The position numbers were made by a program, and so were the translations under genes. Below are positions 54,044-64,000 of a stretch of 64,000 bases of DNA, one piece after another. The notes beneath the pieces are model-generated. The model did no database searches. It was given only the letters and a program-made list of their open reading frames with translations, and was not told the DNA's origin. Origin of the DNA: Rhizophagus sp. LPA8_4_AMF. Taxonomy: Eukaryota; Glomeromycota; Glomeromycetes; Glomerales; Glomeraceae. The stretch lies in assembly GCA_021464525.1 (NCBI GenBank), contig JADRCO010000036.1, forward strand, positions 1 to 64,000. The letters run 5' to 3'. The first letter of the stretch is position 1. Each line of letters starts with the position of its first letter.

Positions 54044-56158
54044 AATAAAAATCACGCGTTTTAATTTAAAGTTTTATTAGCTACGAGACAAAGTAAAATA
54101 TTAGATATTACCGAAAGTCAAGAACGCAAGTTACAAGAGACAAAATTTATGTTAATAATAAGTTCTAAGAAGACCGAATAACTCATAAAAGGTCATAAAA
54201 AACATTTTCACAAATGGTTGATAACTTACCAATTTTGAGATCTCGAAAAGGTAGGTATTATATATAAAATCCAGAGTTAAAAGAAATACGAAAACAAATT
54301 GTAAAAAACGTAAAAGAATTATAAATTAAACAAAAGGAAAATGAGAGTTGATTTTTTCTTTATATATTCTTGCGGCTTAGAAAATGTCCTATGACTTTTC
54401 AAATAAAATAAGGAAAAAAAAAAATTTTTTTTTCACTAATAAAATTGGAGTGAATGATCGTTTAATATATATATACTTTTGATAATCGGTTTATATTAGT
54501 AATTTAAAGGATATATGTTGCGTCATAAAGTAGAAAAAATGAATCATAAAAATTATAAAAATTGATTCGTAGGTGGCAATGAAAATCAGAAATAAATACA
54601 ATAAAATCATTAAATTTAAAAGCCTTTTTTCTCAGAATATTTCATTACATTATCTGTCAATAAGCTGTCAACCTTCGTTTTGTTGTAATAACAAATTGTT
54701 TCAATCACTATAAAAGATTAATTTTGATGATTAATAACAAAAATCAAACAATGGTAATTTTTTTAAAAACAGTGTTCGATTTATTCATTCACAATTATCC
54801 AAAAAAAAAATGCATTTTATATGCATCTTATAACAACATCCGGAAATTTTAAATAAAATTAAAGTAATAAGGAAAAATATGAAAGACAACCAACAATACG
54901 GAAATGATTGTCATAAATAATTTTATTAGTATTTTTTTTTTCTTGCATCTTATCATACAATTGCAAGTTTTAAAAAATCAATTTTATATTCATTTTTGTT
55001 CATTTTGGAAATTTTTAAAGCGAAAACTTAAAGTTAAATTCTTAAGTACATTAAATACATCACGCAAGTTATAAAAAAAAACTCAATAGCAAATTTATTA
55101 CCCATTTATCGCAATAAAGCTTTCAAGCATTTCTTAATAATTAAAGGAATTAAACTTACCTGATCAGAACTGCTTAGTCTTCTAATCTAATCATTCTGAA
55201 GAAGTTTTAGAAAGTGCGTTTGGTTTCTCCACTAACATAATAAACATAATAGAAATAATTCGTAGCATACGCATGATCAAACACAAAAAACTGCGGCGAA
55301 TAAACCCGAATATTTGACGTAAATTTCATTCGGCGACTACTATCGATCCAATTAATAAATCAGTTAATTCATACCCCTACGTTAATGTTACATCTATATG
55401 TAAGGGGCTCGTTTATTTATTTTATTTTTATATTTATTTTTTTCTTTTCCGCCACACTTATTATTAAAAACATTTGATTTATCTCTTTCGCTCCATTGAT
55501 TGTCAAATAATATAGTGAGTGCGTGCAAGGTGGTGAAGCTGAAGGAACTGTAAATATAGAATATTTTTTTAATTTTGGTTTCTTCACTGCAAAAGGAGGT
55601 TTAAAACGCACATATGGAACAAGGCTTAGAGAAGTAAATAATTCGGTGAATAAAAATGTTGCGATATCGCAATTATACCATATGTAGATAGCACGAATTT
55701 TAAAACGGAAACTAGATCAAATATTTCATGCACATAATTTTACAAAGAACAATAGGTAAATCAATATTTCTTAGTAATTTGCTCCAAGTTATTTTTTGCC
55801 AAACAGATAGGAATTTTTTTTTTTTTCAATGAAAATTTCTACTTGTTTATCTGAATTTAATTATTTCGGAGTTATTTGTATGCCACTTTTCTACTTTTAA
55901 CGAATAGAACTTTGCCAACTAACTGAATATAGTAAAAAATATCCAAATCGGATAGTCTAATGTTACAGGTTTTGTATTGAAAATTAAGATCGTACAGCTG
56001 GAACATAAAGATATGCAAGATACGGTGATACGAGCTAGTAAATGTTGTCCTTCCTTAACCAGTATTTAAAACCCGAAATTTTAAAAAAGGGTCTTCACGT
56101 TAATTCATTTCTATTTTCTTATTATTATCATTTTTTTTTTTAAATTTGAATATCAAAG
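54044..56158. promoter_or_regulatory. Upstream region of cold-shock and bestrophin-like genes
   Basis: Over 2 kb lie between two divergent starts. On the minus strand strong donor-like sites (GTAAGT) occur at about 54232 and 55158, so the cold-shock gene probably has one or more untranslated 5' exons and long 5' introns. The frame at 55417-55611 (-) has no domain and is not called. Confidence 0.45.
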
Positions 56159-57531
56159 ATGCCAAATAGTAAAAACGAAATATCTGGAGTAGATAACCCA
56201 AAAGTGTATAATCCTTATTCATATCATCGACCACACTTTATAAGATGGAGAGGTTCAGTTATCCCTAAAGTTCTTCCATCAACTATTGTGGTCACTTTAC
56301 TCGCAGTCATTGTTTGTATTGTAAATTTAGAAACTAAAGTAAAAATAAGTATTCCATCAACCTTTATTCCTGTGCTTGGTTTTGTCGTTGGTTTATTATT
56401 AACTTATAGAACAAATACAGCTTATGATAGGTAAGAAATTATAAAAAAACAAAATTTTAAAAATTTTTAATATTTAAATATGTTAAGGCTTCAATTAACA
56501 TATTATCTTTTATTTTAGATATTGGGAGGGAAGACGTCTTTGGGCGGTAATGGTTGTAGCTATACGTAATTTAACTAGAAATATTTGGATAAATATAAAA
56601 GAAGATAAAAAAGATGACGGAAAAAGCGATTTATTAGAAAAGAAGACAGCCATTAATTTATTAATAGGATTTGCGGTAGCGACAAAACATTATCTTCGTG
56701 AAGAAGATGGACTTCGTTATGAAGATCTTAAACCTTTAATTTCAAATATTAAATCGAATTTACCAGGTTTTAAACCTTTTAATGAAATAGATCCACCATC
56801 CGAAGTTAATCATAATCTTCCATTAGAGATTACTCTCTATTTATGTTCTTATATTGATAACAAAAGACAAAACGAAAAAGTTGACGTTCCAACAACAAAT
56901 TCTATGTATGGAGCTTTAAATGCGTTGATTGATTGTTTAACTCAATTTGAAAGAATTTTAAGAAGTCCAATTCCTTTAGCTTATTCTATTCATTTAACTC
57001 AAACTGTTTGGATTTATTGCCTAAGTTTACCTTTTCAATTGGTTGATAATCTTAGATATATAACTATTCCAATTGTTTTCCTTGCTTCATTTATCTTAAT
57101 CGGTATTCTGCACATTGGAGGTGAAATTGAAAATCCTTTCGGTTATGACGAAAATGATTTGGATTTAGATGATTTCTGCGGGTAAAAAATTTTTTTCTTT
57201 TAAATATAGTTTTACCTTATAAAAAATTATAACTTATTTCCTTTTTCCTTTTCTTAGCACTATTAAACGTGAACTAGACATAATTACTTCCCGCAAAAGA
57301 CCGCCCGTTGCCGATTGGGTATACAATCCTGAAAATCATCCGTTTGGTCGAGAAGAAATCACTGCTTCCGAAGCACGTAAACTATCTATAGATGAAGTTC
57401 GTAATTTGCTTCATAAAGAAAAGGAAAGAAATTCTATCGAAACGAATATTATTCGAGAAGCTATTCAAGAAGAAAAGGATGAAGAGGATGAAAAGGATGG
57501 AAATTCCAATGTCACAATTAAAGTGGATTAA
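56159..57531 (+). CDS. Bestrophin-like (UPF0187) chloride channel family protein
   Basis: Three exons (56159-56430, 56519-57181, 57258-57531) total 1209 nt and 402 residues. Membrane segments lie near 40-57, 65-80 and a pair at about 275-320. Typical family motifs are present: IRWRGSVIPKVLPSTIVV, LGFVVGLLLTYRTNTAYDRY (the pore-lining region) and WEGRRLWAVM, then FQLVDNLRYITIPIVF and IGGEIENPFGYDENDLDLDD. The last corresponds to the acidic Ca-clasp-like end of bestrophins. The C-terminal 75 residues are acidic and probably cytosolic. Fungal members are poorly studied; an anion channel is the likely role. Confidence 0.9.
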
Positions 57532-58304
57532 AAAGCAGCTAGTATTGATGATATAAAACAATTGTAAAAATTAATTTAATAAAACATTTACACTTATTAA
57601 ATATATATACGCTCTCTAAGAATACTGTCAACATTGGGAAAAATATATTAATAATAAAAGAACAATACATTATATCACTGGGTACATATGCAGGTCGGGT
57701 GAGGTGACATAGAAAAATTTATGTATACGTAACCAGTAAGGGTAAAATAAACTGTCACAGAAAAAAAAAAGTTTTTCGTCTATGGAACTTTTCTTATATC
57801 GGATAATGATCAACACTACGTGCATTTACATGTGGTATAGTTTCAATTATTGAAAAAAACCCATGAAGGATATGTGCCACCTTCACGTGAATTGCTTGGT
57901 GCATGCAGCTCGCATACATTTATCCCTTTCATTGTATGTAAAAAAAATTGATTCCTTCGATTGAATATTACATTAATCGGTATGCTTATTTTGGGTGGTG
58001 CTTAATTTTTCTGGAGTATTATTGTTACTCATTACATATACAGAGGATGGCCAAAATTATCCGATCACTTTTAAAATAAAAAAAATTATATATATATTGA
58101 AAATAAAATTTAAATCTAATTTATTTAAATAAAAATTTAATAATAAATTCTCATTTGAAGTATGTTATTGATTGATTTTTTAATAATATTTCAGAATATT
58201 TTTTCACACATCCTTAATGTATTCTTTTCTAATAAGATGTGAAGGATGTGAAGGTATAATATTGCGTAAGATAATATTGCATTACTATGCAAATATAAAT
58301 ATTA

Positions 58305-58448
58305 GAGTATTGCTAAATATCACCGCTGGTGATTGTCACCTTACCAGAATCTGGATTGAATTTTGGGCAGGACATGAAGCTCTGCCCGTTAATTTTTACT
58401 AATGCTGGTACAGTGAGAATCACCTGCGGGTGAAATTTAGCAATGCCC
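58305..58448 (-). mobile_element. MITE copy 2 (144 bp)
   Basis: Ends gagtattgctaaat and, reversed, gggcattgctaaat form the terminal inverted repeat. The body aligns with the reverse complement of 16437-16570, so the two copies lie in opposite orientation. The right part is more diverged, as expected for an old pair. It has no coding content. Confidence 0.82.
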
Positions 58449-60025
58449 TAAATATTATTCACATAATTTAAAATTGTATAATATTTGCTTTTTGAATACA
58501 TCCGCTGGTTGGATGGAGTGCTAATAAAAATGCATGTAAAATTTAATTTTTAATAAAATCACTGCTTCCAGTGAAGTCAAATTAAAAAAAATTGTTGTTA
58601 ACTAGTGATTGGATTTTTTATGATTTTAGATTCATTGCATTCAGATTATTCAAATGATAATAATTTTACATTTATGAGATTAATATTTATACTTTAAAGT
58701 CTAGTAATTGGATTTTATTATTATTAAGGTAATTTAAAATTCAAACAGTAGTAATTTCTTATAATTTAACTAAATTTTTTCTTATATACAGTAAATTGTA
58801 AAATTCATGAATTAAATGGTTTCATAATTCCAAAAAAAATCTGAAATAATATAAAGTATAGGAATTTATTTATGGGTAAATTTTAGATCCGTGTGATGCT
58901 TAAATCTCGCCTTTATTTTAAAAAAGGAAATTTTTATGATGATCATTTAATTCTGGCCAGAATTAAATATATCACGTGATTTACCGAAAAAAATGAAAAA
59001 CAAAATAAATTGTCAAATAAGTAAAAATGATAACTATTGAAATTTAAACATTATCTGTTATACAGGGGAGAAAATATACATTTTCCCTTTATTTATTTAG
59101 GCTTAAAGTAATTTAAGTTTTAGCAAATTTAATACAGTTTAATATGAAGTTATATTTTTAAGTTTTAGCAAATTATATTGATTTTATAAAATTAGAACTT
59201 TTTCAGTTTAGATGAATGCTGGAAAAAAGGACCAATTAGACAATAGATTTCATTGTTTATTTGGTCTCTTTTCACAAATTTTTTTTTGCTATTTATTATT
59301 TTATTTTAATTAAATAATTTGAAAATTTAACTTTAATATTAGGAAATTTATAATGAGAAAAATTGTGTAAGTTTACAATTTTATAAGTACAAAATTTTAT
59401 GGTATAATATTTCAAAAAATTTTATAAAGTTTGAATCCATTATCCATTTGAATTTTCAATAAAATTGTAATTTACAGTTACAAATAAGTGTTTGAAACAA
59501 AAAATTGTGAAATATATATTCTTTGCAAAATTGATATTTCATTCATAAAATTTATTTCAATTTTATATATAACAATAGATTCACTATACATAAATTATAC
59601 TTTAAATATCTTATTATCTGGATATCCATCAGATATTGATTTTTATTTCAATTACTACATTATTATGAAAATAAATTTTAAAATTCTATTATTATAGACG
59701 ATCATTGGCTTAATAACTATATATATCTGTTAAACTATTTAAATCTGCAGGTCTTTATCTATAAATCTGAACGATCATTCAAATTATTAATATCTGTTCA
59801 AACAACAAATCCAAACTCTAAAATATTAAAATATTACATAAGTTTACAATTTTATAAGATTTATATAATACACTAATACCCCTATAAGTACACCTCCTAT
59901 AAGTGCATTCCTCTTTAAATGTACACCATAGCTTAGTTTTAAGCTTAAAATTTAGAGCTAAATGCACTACCTCTATATTCTGCATTTCTGCATGTTATAC
60001 ATGTTGCCAAAATTCAATATAATTT

Positions 60026-60165
60026 GGGATTTGGGATTGGGATTTGGGATTTGAGATTTGGGCTATAATAAATTAATTTGGGATTTGGAATTTGGAATTT
60101 GGCACTATATGAAAAATTTGGGATTTGGAATTTGGAATTTAGAATTTGGGATTTGGATTGGTAAT
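60026..60165 (+). repeat. Degenerate TTTGGGA heptamer repeat
   Basis: Runs of atttggg/atttgga units, interrupted by a short A/T segment near 60065-60085 and another near 60105. It looks like a simple microsatellite; the unit resembles but does not equal telomeric repeats (TTAGGG, TTTAGGG). Confidence 0.75.
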
Positions 60166-60649
60166 TTTGAATTTGAGCAGCATGTATACTGCATGTACAA
60201 GCAATTCTGAATTCCAGGTATATTGAAATACTCTCTATAAATGCATTCATATGACTTTTACATAATGTTGACTAATCATCAATAACTATTTGGTTATAGT
60301 AAATTTTTTAAAAATAGATTAATTTGAATTAATTTGTATGAATTGAGATATTTTTATTCATTTCTAAAAAAATCTTTTTTAATTTAAAAGTAAAATCAGG
60401 TATAAATGTAGTTTATTTGAATTAAAATGTATTTAAGTCTTAAAAAAAAAAAATTTTGTGGTTTTTATCAGATGTAAATTGTATAGCAATATCTATTTTT
60501 CTATTAGCTATTCTTTAAATGCACACTTTTCTTAAGTGTATATGTATAACTGATCCTAAGATATATGTACTTAAAAAGGTATTATTATATTATAGTCAAA
60601 ATATTATACTAAAGAGGAGTACTTAAAATCAGTCAATTTACGTTTTTAA

Positions 60650-60975
60650 TATTATCAGATTCACATAATATTATAATTAAAATATTCTGTAAATTTATGG
60701 TTTTATAAACTTACATAATATTTACATTTAAAATATTTTAAAAATTTATAGCCTTGTAAACTTGCGTAATATTAGAATTAAATACTTTGAAAATTTATAA
60801 AACTGTAAACTTTTATAATATTACAATTGAATATTTGCAAATTTATAAACTATGAATTTATATATTATTATAGTTAAAATATTTTATAAATTTATAAGAC
60901 TGTAAACCTATATAATATTATAATTGAAATATTTTGCAAATTTACAAAACTGTAAATCTACATAATATTACTCTA
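60650..60975. repeat. Tandem array, about 58-60 bp unit, about six copies
   Basis: Units share a core of taatatta(t/c)aattaaaata, then aaatttataaaactgtaaac. Each copy has a few percent to 20% changes. A related isolated unit occurs near 59390-59470. No coding content. Confidence 0.7.
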
Positions 60976-61261
60976 ATTCATTAGTTTATAATGAAATACA
61001 ATAAATAAATATATTATATAAATTTTTATATCATATAATTAATAAAATTCTAATTTCTGATTGGTTAATATATGTATCATGTGATACTTACATAATCTAA
61101 AAATTGAGACTTTTTTTTATTTTTTAAATCTATTCCTTTTAACAAATAGAGTTTAATTCTTTTTATAAAATTAAAATTCAATCATAGAATTAAATTTTAT
61201 TTAAATTTTTTTAAGTTTCTATCATAGAGGTTTTGTACTATAGCATTGATGTATTTTTATG

Positions 61262-61450
61262 TATAAAAATGCCAGAACTAATATCATATAGTTTTAAAAT
61301 TAAGCACCCCTTTTTTTACACATAATTCCAGTCAAGATCCTCATAATTCTGGCCAAAATCTTCATAATTCTGGTAAGAAGTGCTTATTTTTGGAAAAACA
61401 CTTAATTTCAGAACTATATGCTGAAACTAATAAATTCTGGCATTTTTTTT
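61262..61450. repeat. Foldback inverted repeat
   Basis: The left arm aaaatgccagaactaatatc, then atatagttttaaaattaagc, pairs with the reverse complement of 61395-61450 (gcttaatttcagaactatat, then gccagaatttattag). Between the arms lie two copies of cataattctggccaaaatc. It joins directly onto the palindromic array that follows. Confidence 0.6.
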
Positions 61451-61645
61451 AATTTTTCTTGTAAAAATACCAGAATTACTCGTTCCAGTATTTTTTTCAA
61501 TTTTACTTATAAAAATGCCAGAACTAACAGTTCTGGCATTTTTTTCAATTTTTCTTGTAAAATATCAGAATTATTAGTTCTAGCATTTTTTTTCAATTTT
61601 CTTGTAAAAATGCCAGAATTATTAGTTCTGGTATTTTTTTTTTTT
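61425..61645. repeat. Array of palindromic units (about 55 bp, four to five copies)
   Basis: Each unit centres on a near-perfect palindrome of the type aatgccagaact-nnn-agttctggcatt, followed by a T-rich run and ttcttgtaaaa. Units are contiguous, so the region can fold as a row of hairpins or as one long alternating inverted repeat. Confidence 0.75.
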
Positions 61646-61729
61646 AATTTTTTTTCAATTTTACTTGTTAAAAGCTGAAACTATATATAACCTGGTAATT
61701 GTATATTTTTGTATAAATACGTAATTTGT

Positions 61730-61755
61730 AATCCTGGTAATTAATTACCAGGATT
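61730..61755. repeat. Perfect 26-bp palindrome
   Basis: The sequence reads the same on both strands, with half-site aatcctggtaatt. A second copy of the cctggtaatt half-site lies at 61691, and a gcaatatatatatattgc palindrome follows near 61780. Confidence 0.85.
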
Positions 61756-62359
61756 TTAAAAAATACGTAAATAATTGGATTGCAATATATATATATTGCA
61801 ACCCAGTTGCGTTAAATTGTTACTTAGTTATGAGTAAATTGTTATCTAGTTGCTTGTTTTTATGTTCTATGGGCTTTTTATTGCTTTATTGATATACACT
61901 TAATTTTACTACTCTGTAGCTTTTTTATTGCTTTATAAATATATGCTTGATTTTATTGCTCTGTCCTCTTTTTATTACCTTCTAGCTATCCGCTTGTTTT
62001 CATTGCTCTACAGTCTTTTTGTGGCCAAGATGCTAGGCTAACATTGATTGCTAATAATCATATTATGATCAGGTAGCGCAGTAAATTTGCGATCAGATTT
62101 TGACTGACATTATGCCATAATTTTGGCTGATCTTTAGGGCACGATTTGCAGATCCAGCTTGGCACGATGCTAGTGACCTAGTAATGTCCTGGAATTCTCC
62201 TGGAATTGTTATGAAACTGTCATGAAACTGGTGAAGAACTGGCAAGGAGCTAGTGTAGTTCTACTTGTATGTCAGTTTGGATGCTGAATTCATACTGCAC
62301 CTTACTGCACCATAGTCATGTGATACTGTTCTGATGCCGGAACATCCTCACATAGTTGC

Positions 62360-62730
62360 TTTGCCATTTTTTGATTGCCAGATGAGGCATATGTGAAGTG
62401 CTGAATTTGCAATCCATTTATTTGCTGAAGATGTTCTGCAATCCATTCACTCACTTTTTGATTGCCAGGTTGAGGCATGAAGTGCTGAATTAGTAGCCCA
62501 AATGCACAATCCCACCTTTCGTGACCCTTTTGATTGCTAAAGATGAGGCACAAAGTGCCAAATTGGTGACCTAGATGCACAATCCTGCCTTCCATAACCC
62601 TTTTGATTGCTAAGGATAAGGCATGAAGTGCCGAATTTGTGCCTATTTTTGCAATTCTGCCCTTGTATGTCCTTTTTGATTGCTAAGTGAGGTATATGCA
62701 GAGTGTCAAATTGGTTCAGGCTATACTGTT
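62360..62730. repeat. Tandem array, about 70-88 bp unit, five copies
   Basis: Units begin with tttttgattgc at about 62367, 62455, 62527, 62602 and 62672. Each continues with (t/c)aag-atgaggca, then gaagtgc(t/c)gaatt. The base composition is more GC-rich than the surroundings. Open frames on the minus strand across it reflect the repeat and are not called. Confidence 0.75.
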
Positions 62731-63109
62731 TTCTTACCATTTTTCTTGTATCCTCCTGAGACTTTCTGCCTTTTCAACCTCTTTCCTGCCTATCACATGG
62801 TGACTCAGATGCGCTAAACTTATTCTCTCTTTCCTATATATAATTCTGCGCATCTGGGTCACCAAAATTTTGCATGTTTTTATCTTCTAGACCTTGTTCC
62901 TGTATAGTTACTACTTCAGGATATCTTTGCATCGATCGCTTTAGAATATTATTTAGTATATTTATTACATATTCATACTAGTAATTTGATTAGAAGCCAA
63001 AAAAGCTTTTTACGTTTTTATTTCATTTTTGAGTCATACATATTACATTTTTTATTTTGAACTTTCCAAGTTTCTCTGTTATTTTATATCAATTTCTTGC
63101 ATATACTCC

Positions 63110-64000
63110 ATGCTTCTTGCACAAAAAAAGTCCAGGCCTGACCCTAAAACAATAAATGAAACAACCAGGCTCTTCTCTAATTTAGCCAACCTCGATTTTG
63201 AGCCTGGTTATAATGATCATGTATACTTTCAATATCTGTCTAATAATAAAAATGATATCACTCTTCTAGACACCTATCATCCTGAAGAGATTTTTGATAA
63301 ATATATAATCTGAGTATCAGAAAAGGGTTTTACGGTAGTTAATCATCCATCTGAAGTTTATGGATTGCCTGATACTCACGAATGCATTGATGGGAATTTG
63401 CCTCTTCGTCTGGTTCTGAATATTGATGCAAGATAAAAGTCTAATTCTATGAATCCTGAACCCCCTTTCTTAGATAAATATAAAATTACTCACGAAGATT
63501 TATTATCCAGAATCTTAATCACCTGTAGTGATATTATATGCTCTGATTTAAAACATCTTGTACCTTTAAATGCTTTTACTTTAGCCAGTTCGTCTAATGC
63601 TGATAAATGCAGTTGGTATATCATATATCCTCATACTCATTTTATTAATTACAGAGACCTTAAAGGTTTTGTAGAAAAAGTTGCCAATAGGGTTAGAAAA
63701 CCATACTCAGAATTTATTGACATAGGACTTTACAAATCACGTTTTAGTTTTCAGCTCCTTTGATCGGCAAAGAAAGATAGAGTTAAAAGATCTGCAATTT
63801 TTTCAGCTAAACAAGGATATCGCAAGTTAGAAAATTATTTAGTTCAACCTAAATGGGATGCTTTTGAAATCTGGCCACAGACCTTTTCTTCTGAAAAGCT
63901 GGAAAAGGATGAATTCCAACCTATCGAAGATAAAACTGCTTTGAGCAAAAGAGCTAGTTAAGTTATAGCAAAATTTGGATGGCTTGAGATCAGTAGCATT
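63110..64000 (+). pseudogene. Decayed primase-like (AEP/PrimPol-type) element, runs off the window
   Basis: Broken coding sequence similar to archaeo-eukaryotic primase domains: a beta-strand LPLRLVLNIDA region, a SSSNADKCSWYIIYPH region and a DIGLYKSRFSF region occur in the family order. It looks like the first part of a primase or helicase-type replication protein from a virus-like or self-replicating repeat family that I recall as abundant in glomeromycete genomes (memory, not a search). It is broken in a few places and continues beyond the right edge. Age is probably moderate, since the domain is still readable. Confidence 0.55.

Larger units (their letters stand above)
57532..63100. other. 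5.5-kb gene-free repeat region
   Basis: No protein gene or structural RNA can be supported. The stretch holds a second MITE copy, several tandem arrays, palindromes and simple repeats, listed separately, within A/T-rich DNA. Confidence 0.55.

Noticed and set aside
55417-55611. Minus-strand 64-codon frame upstream of the cold-shock gene
   Set aside because: No domain; it lies in the probable 5' UTR/promoter region.
61425-61645. CRISPR-like array
   Set aside because: The repeats are contiguous palindromes without unique spacers, and the host is a eukaryote.

Overview
The window is a fungal nuclear segment. It is very AT-rich, and its genes carry many short introns (about 50-130 bp, nearly all GT-AG). 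The gene set is eukaryotic and fungal: a trehalose-6-phosphate synthase/phosphatase fusion, an Odc-type mitochondrial carrier, Yos1, mL60/MRPL31 and a YPL162C/STIMATE membrane protein. Base composition, intron style, large repeat-rich gaps and a primase-like repeat family at the right edge suggest an arbuscular mycorrhizal fungus of the Rhizophagus type. That species call is inference. I rebuilt exon structures by hand. For every multi-exon gene the summed coding length is a multiple of three and the splice phases agree.

Layout: 2-27.3 kb is a gene-dense block. It holds an SR-type splicing factor (-), trehalose synthase/phosphatase (+), mL60 (-), an uncharacterised membrane protein (+), a USP25/USP28-like protein that has lost its catalytic cysteine (-), an orphan homeodomain fragment beside a MITE (-), a SET-domain H3K9-type methyltransferase (-), YOS1 (+), importin beta (-), ribosomal protein eL41 (+), a putative mitochondrial protein (-) and a STIMATE-family protein (+). 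From 27.3 to 34.8 kb there are no genes, only nested inverted repeats, a foldback element, exon-like tandem modules and a 30-bp minisatellite. A second gene block, 34.8-57.5 kb, carries DBP6/DDX51 helicase (-), ATIC (+), INO80 (+), a small unknown gene (+), an ALKBH8-like RRM-AlkB dioxygenase (-), an oxodicarboxylate carrier (+), a cold-shock-domain protein (-) and a bestrophin-like channel (+). From 57.5 kb to the end there are only repeats, including a second MITE copy, several tandem arrays and the decayed start of a primase-type element.

The genes are mostly unrelated housekeeping functions: ribosome biogenesis and translation, chromatin, nuclear import, purine synthesis, ER-Golgi traffic and mitochondrial transport. 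Five adjacent pairs are divergent with only about 130-190 bp between start codons, so they probably share promoters. The points most worth a second look are the full-length pseudo-deubiquitinase, a 9-nt microexon inside the cold-shock domain, the eL41 gene whose stop codon lies alone on its second exon, and the nested repeat structure at 29.6-32.4 kb.
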